DNA from: Gemmatimonadota bacterium
GTDB lineage: Bacteria; Latescibacterota; UBA2968; GCA-2709665
Assembly (NCBI GenBank): GCA_028873695.1
Contig: JAPPNU010000012.1
Location: 62,001-126,000 of the forward strand
Direction: 5' to 3'
Length of the DNA stretch: 64,000 nucleotides
Shown one piece after another: positions 50,790-58,662 of this stretch (its first letter is position 1; every line of letters starts with the position of its first letter). The translations under genes and the position numbers were made by a program. The notes under the pieces are model-generated. The model ran no database searches and was not told the DNA's origin. It worked only from the letters and a program-made list of their open reading frames with translations.

Positions 50790-52820
50790 TTATTCCGTTT
50801 TCCTCGGATTCTCGAAGATGGCCAGGTGGTTGTTCAGAAGCGCGTAAATATGATCGTCGGCGACTATAAACATGTCACTCGCCATGTGATTCATCAGAGT
50901 CTTTCGGTCAAATCTATTGAGACCGCGCAAATACGCGCTGTAGACGCCAGTCCCCAGTTGTTGTTGTTCCCGCCTCGAAAAGGTGCCGTAGCGGGTCTTA
51001 ACGTAGGTCTGGATGTCTCCCCCAAGCAGTGCGTATGCGGATTCTCCCGTGATGGTCATTCCTCGAGGAAGATGTGTCCAGGGTATGTAATCGACCTCGA
51101 CCGGTTTCCGAGGGTCGCTAATGTCCACGACCGCGATTTCCCGTGGCAAGTGCCTCTCTATATATGCTCTGTTGTGCCCAACGGAAAGGGGTCCCAATCC
51201 AGGCGGCGCAGGAACCACGTATTCCTGTAACTCGTCGGGTTCCAAATGCGTTATATGCTCTCCTGGACCTCCTGGTGACATCTTTCTGCGAAATTCTTCG
51301 ACCATTTTCTCATAATGAACGGCACGTCCAAACCGACGAAGTGAGATCCGACTCAATTCTCTGGATGCTCCAGGATCGGACAGATCAAGGACCACAAAAT
51401 CGTGTCCGAGCGTCAGAAACACATGTGGCCCGACGATCCGCATCCCCCACCCGTTATTCCAGGCATGTTTCGTCACCTCTTCAATACGCAAGGCTTGAAT
51501 TCGTTGGGGCGGACCGCCTTTTCGAACGTCGAAACAGTGCAACTCCAGAAACTCATTGTGTAGCAAACCGACGTACAGGTAGCCATCCCATACCCCCCAC
51601 CCCACAAGCCGGGGAATGCGCCGCAGCCAGGGTGTCGGGCCCTTGGCTATTGGATGAAACAGGCTCGGTGCCTGTAGAAGGGGGCGATCGGGCTGGCTGA
51701 GATCAAACACCGCAACGCCTGCACTGTCCCGGACCTCGCCCCATACATAGGCACGCGGTCCGTACAAGGCCAGGCGTTCGAACCGCCAGTCATTCCTTTC
51801 GATCCGGCCTACCTCCGAGGGCCCCAGCGGGTTCGTCACATCCACCACGCTCAGGCCACGCTTCAGCAACACAACCGCCAGCCCATCGTCTAACGCCATA
51901 TCCGCAGTGTTTGACTTGTATTGCAAGTTACCCACAGGCTTTGCTATTCCACGGGGGGATGTGGGGTCGTCCAGCCCTATGACGGCAATTGCACCAACTA
52001 TCGCGAGCGCTCCGACAACCCATTGAAAGCGCCCACTCGCCTGCACTCTGAACACCCTGCAGGCACAGAGTAAAGACCCGCAAGCCAGCAGGATGGCTAC
52101 TCCGGAACTGGCAAACAGGAGGGATGTATCTAACGCCAGTCGGACAATTTCCTCGTCTGCCACTATGTCAGGAACGGACAACAGCCTGAAATAGAACACG
52201 GCGATATCAGGAGCCCAAATCCTCCCGACCAGGATTAATACGAATGCAATCCAGACGGACATCAGGCTGGTCAAGGCCGTCTTGAGCGGATGGTCGGTTA
52301 GTGTCGAGGCAATTACGGCCCAGCTGTAGGGAACCAGATAGAATGAAAACCACAACAACCACACCCTGATAAAACCAACGTCGGCCAGAATCTCTTGCCA
52401 TGGGAAATACGTGCGTGCGCTCAAGTCTATATCCTGAAAATAACCGGTACGCAAAAGGAAGATTCCAGTTTCGGGCATTCCCAGGAATACGCTAAACCAG
52501 AACGCTGCGACCACTAGCGCCAGCCCCGCGGCTCCAATTGTGAATTGCACCACCAGAATCTTCCACGTATCCAGCGGCCGGCATAGCAGGAAAGGCAGCG
52601 TCATCCGGCTCCGCTCCCGCGAAATGAAGTCCATTCCCAACAGCACAGCGCCGAACAGTCCTACCAGATGGCTCATAATCTGGACTTCAGTTCCCCCGGA
52701 AAGCGTCCCTTCTGCACGTGCACACACGAGCCCGACGACAAACGCCAGACCGGCGCCCGCGGCGACTTTATAGGCGGCCTCGCGTCCTTCTTTCCAGAGC
52801 AGTGCCAGAGTCGGGTTCAT
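50790..52820 (-). CDS. ABC-2 type permease fused to an LVIVD-type propeller
   Basis: The first 270 or so residues are a six-helix ABC-2 permease (N-terminal LALLWKEGREAAYKV, GMDFISRERSRMTLPFLLCRP). The remaining 400 residues are soluble and contain repeats of the LVIVD/propeller kind (GLSVVDVTNPLGPSEVGRIE, VAVFDLSQPDRP, FVVLDLSDPGASRELSRI, IAVVDISDPRKPVEVDYI). A topology with the propeller outside is likely. It overlaps the ATPase gene by 4 bp (ATGA), so the two form an exporter. Fusion of these modules is unusual. Confidence 0.85.
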   Translation of the reverse strand: MNPTLALLWKEGREAAYKVAAGAGLAFVVGLVCARAEGTLSGGTEVQIMSHLVGLFGAVLLGMDFISRERSRMTLPFLLCRPLDTWKILVVQFTIGAAGLALVVAAFWFSVFLGMPETGIFLLRTGYFQDIDLSARTYFPWQEILADVGFIRVWLLWFSFYLVPYSWAVIASTLTDHPLKTALTSLMSVWIAFVLILVGRIWAPDIAVFYFRLLSVPDIVADEEIVRLALDTSLLFASSGVAILLACGSLLCACRVFRVQASGRFQWVVGALAIVGAIAVIGLDDPTSPRGIAKPVGNLQYKSNTADMALDDGLAVVLLKRGLSVVDVTNPLGPSEVGRIERNDWRFERLALYGPRAYVWGEVRDSAGVAVFDLSQPDRPLLQAPSLFHPIAKGPTPWLRRIPRLVGWGVWDGYLYVGLLHNEFLELHCFDVRKGGPPQRIQALRIEEVTKHAWNNGWGMRIVGPHVFLTLGHDFVVLDLSDPGASRELSRISLRRFGRAVHYEKMVEEFRRKMSPGGPGEHITHLEPDELQEYVVPAPPGLGPLSVGHNRAYIERHLPREIAVVDISDPRKPVEVDYIPWTHLPRGMTITGESAYALLGGDIQTYVKTRYGTFSRREQQQLGTGVYSAYLRGLNRFDRKTLMNHMASDMFIVADDHIYALLNNHLAIFENPRKTE

Positions 52821-53716
52821 GGCTGTCCTCCTGTGTCGGGTCGGACGTGGGCGACGAACGCCTCCTCCAGGCCAACGTCCAAGACGTCCTCGATTTGCCC
52901 GCCCTGCGCCTGGATCTTCGCGGCCTGCGCCTCGCCGTACCCCACCACCGTCAACAGCCGCCGTGGTCCCTCTCCCTGCACCTGGCGCAGCCCCTTGATA
53001 TCCGACAGTTCATCCGCGCCATCCGGCATGCGCGCCACCACGCGCTTGACCGACCCCTTCACCTCGTCCACGTCGCCGTCGGCCACCAGGCGGCCGTTAT
53101 CAATGATGGCCACACGGTCGGCCACGCGCTCCACCTCGTGGACGAGATGCGAGGAAAGAAAGACCGTGCGCCCCTCCTCCTGGATGAGCCCGATAATGCT
53201 CTCCAGAAAGTCGCGGCGCACCACCACGTCCAGTCCCGATGCCGGCTCGTCCAGGATCAGCAGCCGGGGCTCGTGGCCCAGGGCCAGAGCGAGGGCCAAC
53301 TGGGCGTTCATTCCGCGGGACAGATGCTTGACCTTCTGCTCCGGATCCAGATCGAACCGGCTGATGAGCGCGTCCACCCTGCCCTGATTCCAGGTCTCGT
53401 AGAACTGCCCGGTGAACCAGACGATTTCACGCACCTTCATCCAGCCGTACATCACGCGATTCTCAGCCACGTATCCCACCTGCCGCCTTAGCGCCAGGGA
53501 GTCCGAGGCCGGATTCAGACCCAGGACTTCCGCCGTCCCGGCTGTCGGCCGCAGCAGGTTCATGAGGATCTGGATTGTGGTGGTCTTGCCGGCGCCGTTT
53601 CGGCCAAGGAAGCCGCACACGGTCCCCGCGGGCACCTCCAGGTGCAGATCGTCCACGGCCGTGAGTTTGCCGAAGCAATGGGTCAGGCCCTCTGTCGCGA
53701 TCGCTGTACCGTCCAT
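52817..53716 (-). CDS. ABC transporter ATP-binding protein
   Basis: The 299-residue ATPase has Walker A GFLGRNGAGKTTTIQIL, signature LSRGMNAQLALALAL (a degenerate LSGGQ), Walker B LLILDEPASGLD and the switch His in SSHLVHEVERV. It resembles YtrB-type ATPases that pair with GntR regulators. ATG 53716 has AAGGAG upstream; in-frame codons further up lack one. It is between the GntR regulator and its permease partner. Confidence 0.92.
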   Translation of the reverse strand: MDGTAIATEGLTHCFGKLTAVDDLHLEVPAGTVCGFLGRNGAGKTTTIQILMNLLRPTAGTAEVLGLNPASDSLALRRQVGYVAENRVMYGWMKVREIVWFTGQFYETWNQGRVDALISRFDLDPEQKVKHLSRGMNAQLALALALGHEPRLLILDEPASGLDVVVRRDFLESIIGLIQEEGRTVFLSSHLVHEVERVADRVAIIDNGRLVADGDVDEVKGSVKRVVARMPDGADELSDIKGLRQVQGEGPRRLLTVVGYGEAQAAKIQAQGGQIEDVLDVGLEEAFVAHVRPDTGGQP

Positions 53717-53735
53717 AACGACTCCTTCCACGCGG

Positions 53736-54134
53736 TCAATCGCCTTCCTCCTCCTGCCGAAACCGGGCGAGGCGTTCCCGGACCACCTGCTCCATTTCCT
53801 CCGGGCTCAGTTCCAGTTCAATGCCCAGTACCAGCGCCCTGTCCAGCGATTCTCTAACGATTTCCAGCTTTTCTTCCCGCGATATGGTGACGTCCCGCTC
53901 GGCGACGTACGTGCCCAACCCCCGTTTCTTGTAGATCAGGCCGTCGCGTTCCAGCTCCCGATAAGCCCGCACCACGGTATTCGGATTGATCAGGTACTGG
54001 CCGGCGAGTTCCCGAACCGACGGTAACTCTTCATTCGGCTTCAGCACACCGCGGGCCATCTGGTACCTGATCTGCTCCATCATCTGCAGGTATATTGGCA
54101 CCCCATTGGCTGAATCGATGCGCAAGGGCAGCAT
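53736..54134 (-). CDS. GntR-family repressor, YtrA subfamily
   Basis: The 132-residue regulator has a winged-helix domain (about 8-75: PIYLQMMEQIRYQMARGVLKPNEELPSVRELA, NPNTVVRAYRELERDGL) and the short helical YtrA-type C-terminus with no large effector domain. Such repressors control cell-envelope-stress or antibiotic-responsive ABC transporters. ATG 54134 has AGGAG upstream; a longer frame exists but is not supported. A perfect operator lies at the operon start, so it is probably autoregulatory. Confidence 0.93.
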   Translation of the reverse strand: MLPLRIDSANGVPIYLQMMEQIRYQMARGVLKPNEELPSVRELAGQYLINPNTVVRAYRELERDGLIYKKRGLGTYVAERDVTISREEKLEIVRESLDRALVLGIELELSPEEMEQVVRERLARFRQEEEGD

Positions 54135-54258
54135 GAAGACGCTCCTGGTTCTTTCCTGGGCTCTGCTAAACGCGATGAAAACGACGCGAGCGGAATCTGC
54201 ACAGGTAACCCGCCGGATTTCAGTTCTCGCGCGCCATCGCAACCTGGTCTGTCGACAG

Positions 54259-54290
54259 TATTACTGTATCGGTGAACCGATACAGTAATA
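54259..54290 (-). promoter_or_regulatory. GntR/YtrA operator, perfect 15+15 inverted repeat
   Basis: TATTACTGTATCGGT (54259-54273), two bases, and its exact complement ACCGATACAGTAATA (54276-54290). It overlaps the expected start site of the GntR-ABC operon, so bound repressor would block initiation. Confidence 0.85.
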
Positions 54291-54318
54291 TACTAACCAA
54301 TCGGGTCGGGAAATGCAA
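54290..54318 (-). promoter_or_regulatory. Promoter of the GntR-ABC operon
   Basis: On the minus strand TTGCAT (54318-54313), 17-bp spacer, TAGTAT (54295-54290), immediately upstream of the operator. Confidence 0.7.
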
Positions 54319-54339
54319 GTTTTTTATATCAACTGCGAA

Positions 54340-54660
54340 AAAATAGACCGTCGACTTCCGCGGAAGGCAGGGGCGTCCACGAGGGACGCCCCTGCAGAGG
54401 ATGAAGATGCAATCAGTAAAGTGAAGGCGCACAGTATTGTAACGGGAATTGCCAATTCGCGGCACGACGTACATTATGCAGCGTAAATTGCCAATTTGAG
54501 ACACGGCATTTGCCTGATCATGCAGCGGAACCTGGCAGTTTCAGCACGGCGGGCGCCCACGAGGGACGACCCTACGCGGCGAGGGGAACGTGGAGGATAA
54601 GTGAAGGCGTCGAGGAAGTGCCTTTGAAGGTGGGGCAGACATTCCTGTCTGCCCGTCTCA
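54340..54660. repeat. Palindrome-rich intergenic segment
   Basis: Holds a hairpin GGGGCGTCC-ACGAG-GGACGCCCC near 54365, a related GGGCGCCCACGAGGGACG block near 54550, paired GAATTGCCAATTCG and AAATTGCCAATTTG motifs, repeated GATAAGTGAAGGCG-like text, and a GGGCAGACA/TGTCTGCCC hairpin near 54640. Non-coding; looks like degenerate repeat debris. Confidence 0.6.
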
Positions 54661-54686
54661 TCGCCTGTTGCAATTGGGATTAGCGC

Positions 54687-54715
54687 TTGACAGCTCGGGG
54701 TCAGGTTGATAGATT
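54687..54715 (+). promoter_or_regulatory. Consensus promoter upstream of modB
   Basis: TTGACA (54687-54692), 17-bp spacer, TAGATT (54710-54715). It leads into the two-hairpin leader and modBC. Confidence 0.8.
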
Positions 54716-54721
54716 AAAACG

Positions 54722-54795
54722 TGCTAAGCATATCGCCCCCCGGAGGATAGTATTCTCCGGCCGACGCTCCTGTCCGCGGCAGGGGCGTTTCTTTA
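54722..54795 (+). ncRNA. Two-hairpin leader or small RNA before modBC
   Basis: The expected transcript folds into CCGGAG/CTCCGG (54740-54760) and then a terminator-like stem ACGCTCCTG/CAGGGGCGT (54764-54788) followed by TTTCTTT. It may be an attenuator for modBC or an independent 74-nt RNA. It does not resemble the longer Moco riboswitch. Confidence 0.5.
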
Positions 54796-54972
54796 TGTGT
54801 ACAACCTGAGGGTGTAAGCAATTTTACAGGAAATAAATCGAAAAGATCCGGCTTGATCGGCGTTGCGATCCTTGTTATATAAGCGGGTCTGCACGACGTG
54901 ACGTGGACGAAGGTGGTGACTCAGTTAACCAGCTCTTCTTTTCTCGGCCGGTCCCAATTGGAGCGGGATATC

Positions 54973-55650
54973 TTGTTAACCTCCGAAGAATGGGCGGTTC
55001 TGGCCCTGTCGCTTCGCGTGGGGCTGGTTTGCGTCCTGTTGAGCCTGCCTGCGGCAGTGGTCCTGGGTTGGCTGCTCGCCCGGCGCGAGTTCAGGGGCAA
55101 AGTGCTGCTGGACGGGCTGTGCCACCTTCCCCTCGTGCTGCCGCCCGTCGTGACCGGCTACGTGCTTCTGTTGCTGTTCAGCCGTCGCGGCATCCTGGGC
55201 GGCTTTTTCGAGGAAGCCCTGGGCATCCAGGTGGCCTTTTCGTGGAGGGGGGCCGCGCTGGCATCGGCCGTCGTCGGATTCCCGCTCGCCTTGCGCGCCG
55301 TCCGCCTGGCCATAGAGCACGTGGATCCCCGGCTCGAGCAGGCTGCCCGTACATTGGGCGCGCGTCCTTTCCGGGTCTTTTGCACGGTAACGATGCGGCT
55401 GGCCGCGCCCGGGCTGCTGGTCGGCGCGATGCTGGCGTTCGCAAGAAGCCTGGGTGAGTTCGGCGCGACGATCACCTTTGTGTCGAATATCGCCGGGGAG
55501 ACCCGGACCCTCCCATTGGCCATCTACACGTACATCAACCGGCCGGACGGGGACGCCGCGGTGGCGCGCCTGGCGATTCTCTCGGTGATCCTGTCATTTG
55601 CGGCGCTGGTGGCCAGCGAGGCGGTGGCGCGGAGAATGAGGAGGAGCTGA
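54973..55650 (+). CDS. modB: Molybdate ABC transporter permease
   Basis: About 225 residues from TTG 54973. The frame is open to GTG 54898, but ModB proteins begin at the LTSEEWAVLALSLRV segment, as E. coli does with LTDPEW. It has the LPLVLPPVVTGYVLL and FSWRGAALA motifs, RTLGARPFRVF (EAA loop for the ATPase) and SLGEFGATITFVSNIAGETRTLPLAIY, diagnostic of ModB. It imports molybdate with ModC and a periplasmic ModA. No modA is adjacent, which is unusual. Confidence 0.92.
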   Translation: MLTSEEWAVLALSLRVGLVCVLLSLPAAVVLGWLLARREFRGKVLLDGLCHLPLVLPPVVTGYVLLLLFSRRGILGGFFEEALGIQVAFSWRGAALASAVVGFPLALRAVRLAIEHVDPRLEQAARTLGARPFRVFCTVTMRLAAPGLLVGAMLAFARSLGEFGATITFVSNIAGETRTLPLAIYTYINRPDGDAAVARLAILSVILSFAALVASEAVARRMRRS

Positions 55651-55651
55651 C

Positions 55652-56731
55652 GTGCTGTCCATCCGCGTGAAGCGGGCGCTTGCGGATTTCACCCTTGACG
55701 TTGCGGTGGATTGCCTCTACCCCGTGACGGCGATTTTCGGTCCGTCCGGAGCCGGGAAAACCACGCTGCTGGACCTCGTTGCAGGGCTGGCGCGGCCGGA
55801 CGCCGGGGAGATCCGCCTTGGCGACCGCGTGCTTTTTTCGTCCGAAACGGGTGTCGATCTGCCGCCCGAACGGCGCAGGGTGGGGTACGTTTTTCAGGAG
55901 GACGTGTTGTTTCCCCATCTGTCCGTATTGGAAAACCTGCGGTACGGGTACGATCTCCTGTCTGAGGATTCGCGCCGGTTTGAAGTGGAACCCATTGCGG
56001 AACTGATGGGACTGACGGGGCTTCTGAACAGAGGTCCCTCGCGCCTGTCCGGCGGCGAGCGGCAGCGGGTGGCCCTTGCGCGGGCGATTCTGACGTCTCC
56101 GGACCTGCTCCTGATGGACGAGCCCCTGGCATCGCTGGATCAGGAGTTGAAAGATCGCATCATCCCGTACCTGCGGCACATCAGGACGGACCTGGGCATA
56201 CCGATCCTCTACGTTAGCCACTCGGTCGCGGAGATCCTGGAGTTGACGGGTCAGGTCATCGTACTTAAGGCGGGGCGGGTGCTTGCGCACGGCGACTTCT
56301 TTCACGTTGCCCATCTCCCCGAAGTGCTGCCGCTGGCCGAGGCGCACGGCTTCGAAAACGTCCTGCCGGTGGAGGTGGTGAGCCAGGACGGGATCCGAAT
56401 GGGCTGCCGCGTGCGTTTTGGAGACCAGGACCTTCGGGTGCCCCCCTGCGATAGGCCGGTGGGAAGCCGGATCTTCATCGGCATCCGGGCGAACGACATC
56501 ATCCTGAGCAGGAAACAGCCCGAGGGGCTGAGCATCCGCAATGCGATGCGGGGGCGGATCCTCGACATGCAGGACGTGGACGGAAAGCAACTGGTCTACG
56601 TGGACGTGGGAAAACGCCTGGCCGTGGAAGTAACTCTGGAGGCGGTGGACGAATTGAGCCTCGAGGTGGGAGACATCGTAATGTGTCTGGTGAAGGCTCA
56701 TTCGATCCGGATCGGACCGAACGTGGATTGA
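55652..56731 (+). CDS. modC: Molybdate ABC transporter ATPase
   Basis: The 359-residue ATPase has Walker A IFGPSGAGKTTLLD, FQEDVLFPHLSV, signature SRLSGGERQRVALARAI, Walker B LLLMDEPLASLD and switch HSVAEI. A C-terminal TOBE/Mop-like molybdate-binding domain (SIRNAMRGRILDM...) is typical of ModC. GTG 55652 is preceded by GAGGAG and lies 2 nt after the modB stop. Confidence 0.95.
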   Translation: MLSIRVKRALADFTLDVAVDCLYPVTAIFGPSGAGKTTLLDLVAGLARPDAGEIRLGDRVLFSSETGVDLPPERRRVGYVFQEDVLFPHLSVLENLRYGYDLLSEDSRRFEVEPIAELMGLTGLLNRGPSRLSGGERQRVALARAILTSPDLLLMDEPLASLDQELKDRIIPYLRHIRTDLGIPILYVSHSVAEILELTGQVIVLKAGRVLAHGDFFHVAHLPEVLPLAEAHGFENVLPVEVVSQDGIRMGCRVRFGDQDLRVPPCDRPVGSRIFIGIRANDIILSRKQPEGLSIRNAMRGRILDMQDVDGKQLVYVDVGKRLAVEVTLEAVDELSLEVGDIVMCLVKAHSIRIGPNVD

Positions 56732-56851
56732 GGGATCGCGGGCATTCAGGAGCCGCCCGAAAACAAAAAGGAAAAATCCAGGCGTGACACCGCCATAGCG
56801 CGGTCCCGCCCAATTGCTACCGTACTGAGTGGACAGATACAATCGCCTGCA

Positions 56852-57805
56852 TCATTCGTCCGTTTCCTCATCCTCACAGAGCAGGTTCAGCAGCGCCAGG
56901 TAGAGCCGGTCCCGCCGGTTTCGTGCCCGATCGATGGATTCGGGCGTGTACTCGTGGAAGCCACGGCCGGTCTTTACGCCGTAGTGCCCGGCGTCAACCA
57001 GCTTTCGGATGCCGCCCGGGAGTTCGGTGTCGGACCGGATTTCAGGAACCAGTAACCTGTAAATGAGCGCCGAGACGTCGAGACCCGCGAAGTCCCGAAC
57101 CGAAAGGGGACCCGTGGCGGCCAGCCGGAATCCGACGCTGGCTCGAACCGCCCGATCGATGTCCTCGGGCCCGGCAACGCCCCGGTCGAGCAGGTCCCAG
57201 ATCTCGCGCTGCATGGCAACCTGGATCCGGTTAATCAGGAAACCCGGAAGTTCCATATTGAGGCGGACCGGCACCTTGCCGATTTCTCTCAGGACGTCTA
57301 CCGCGGTCTGTGTCGTCCGCTCGGTCGTGCGTTCACCGGGCACGACTTCCACGAGCGGTACGATATGAGGGGGATTGAACCAGTGGGTCACCACGGCCCG
57401 CCCCGGATGCAAGAGGTCCCGGGCGATGTCCGTCATGGGGAAAGACGACGTGTTGCTGGCCAGAATGGTCTCCCGTGAGACAATCGCTTCCATTCCGGCG
57501 AAGAGTTCCCGCTTGACGTCCAGATCTTCGCGAACGGCCTCCGTCACCAGTCCCGCGGGCGCCACGGCTTCGCGTACGCTGCCGCAAACCGTGATGCGAC
57601 CCAGCGTTTCCCGAACCGAATCGGGCGTATCCATCCCCGCCTGAATGCGTTGCCGCAGATTCGACTCGATACGACCGGCGAGAGAGTCGCGGGCCGCCGG
57701 GGATTCGTCGTAACAGCGGACGGTGTGGCCCGCCGCTGCGAATGCCTGCGCGATCCCATGCCCCATCGTGCCCAGGCCGATAACGGCAATTGTCTGGTCC
57801 GCCAT
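56852..57805 (-). CDS. 3-hydroxyacyl-CoA dehydrogenase
   Basis: The 317-residue enzyme has IGLGTMGHGIAQAFAAAGH (NAD site), ASNTSSFPMTDIA and HWFNPPHIVPLVEVVPGERT, and the C-terminal dimer domain. It oxidises 3-hydroxyacyl-CoA in beta-oxidation or related acids (3-hydroxybutyryl-CoA, L-gulonate in some paralogs). ATG 57805 (MADQTIAV) is used over a longer frame. It follows an SDR gene and an EpmA-like gene on the strand. Confidence 0.9.
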   Translation of the reverse strand: MADQTIAVIGLGTMGHGIAQAFAAAGHTVRCYDESPAARDSLAGRIESNLRQRIQAGMDTPDSVRETLGRITVCGSVREAVAPAGLVTEAVREDLDVKRELFAGMEAIVSRETILASNTSSFPMTDIARDLLHPGRAVVTHWFNPPHIVPLVEVVPGERTTERTTQTAVDVLREIGKVPVRLNMELPGFLINRIQVAMQREIWDLLDRGVAGPEDIDRAVRASVGFRLAATGPLSVRDFAGLDVSALIYRLLVPEIRSDTELPGGIRKLVDAGHYGVKTGRGFHEYTPESIDRARNRRDRLYLALLNLLCEDEETDE

Positions 57806-57878
57806 TTCAGTTATCCGATCGTGATCTGTGTTGACGGGGAATCCCGGTTTCGTTGCCGGGAGCGGCTTGTGGTACGGG

Positions 57879-58619
57879 TTAAATCGTCTTGCCGCCGTCC
57901 ACAACCAGGACCTGGCCGGTGACCAATTCGTTGACGGCCAGGCCCAGTATCGCGTTTGCGATATCTTCCGGCTCCGCGACGCGCTGGAGGGGCGTGGCCT
58001 CGCGATTCGTCCGGACGAATTCTTCCCAGCCTTTCACCCAGCGCGTGTTGACGATGCCCGGGGCCACGGCGTTTACCCGAATGCGGGGCGCCTGGCTGAT
58101 GGCGAGGGATTTGGTGAGCGATATCAGCGCCGCCTTGGAGGCGCAATAGGCAATGGAACTGCCCTGTCCGCACGTGCCCGCGATCGATGCCACGTTAACG
58201 ATCTGACCCCCCGTTTCGGGCATCCTGGGTATGGCCGCCCGTGCACAGTAGAAGGCGCCCTTGACGTTCACGCTGAACACCGGATCCCAGGCCTCTTCGG
58301 TAAGCGCCTCGAGGTCGGCAAGCGGCACAAAGACGGTGGTACCCGCATTGTTGACCAGGATGTCCAATCGACCCAGTTCCTCAACCACGCGGTCCACCAT
58401 TTCGCGGACAACGCTTTCGACCGACACGTCCGCGCAGATCGCGATGGCGTTTCGGCCAAGCGCGCGGATTTCGACGGCCGTGGCTTCGGCTTCGGTCCTG
58501 GAACGCGAGTAGTTGACGGCCACGTCGGCCCCTTCCGAGGCGAGGAGCAGGGAGGTCGCCCTGCCGATTCCTGTGCCTCCGCCGGTCACGAGCGCGACCT
58601 TTCCGTCCATACGGCCCAT
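57879..58619 (-). CDS. Short-chain dehydrogenase/reductase (FabG-like)
   Basis: The 246-residue classical SDR has GGGTGIGRATS (cofactor), NNAGTT, catalytic Ser in VNVASIAG, YCASK motif (Tyr/Lys) and PGIVNT. It resembles 3-oxoacyl-ACP reductase-type enzymes, but stand-alone copies act on many alcohols. ATG 58619 has AAAGGA upstream. Downstream 3-hydroxyacyl-CoA dehydrogenase suggests acyl metabolism. Confidence 0.9.
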   Translation of the reverse strand: MGRMDGKVALVTGGGTGIGRATSLLLASEGADVAVNYSRSRTEAEATAVEIRALGRNAIAICADVSVESVVREMVDRVVEELGRLDILVNNAGTTVFVPLADLEALTEEAWDPVFSVNVKGAFYCARAAIPRMPETGGQIVNVASIAGTCGQGSSIAYCASKAALISLTKSLAISQAPRIRVNAVAPGIVNTRWVKGWEEFVRTNREATPLQRVAEPEDIANAILGLAVNELVTGQVLVVDGGKTI

Positions 58620-58662
58620 AGTGAGTCCTTTCGAATTGATTGATAGGGATTGTTCCGTGGCG

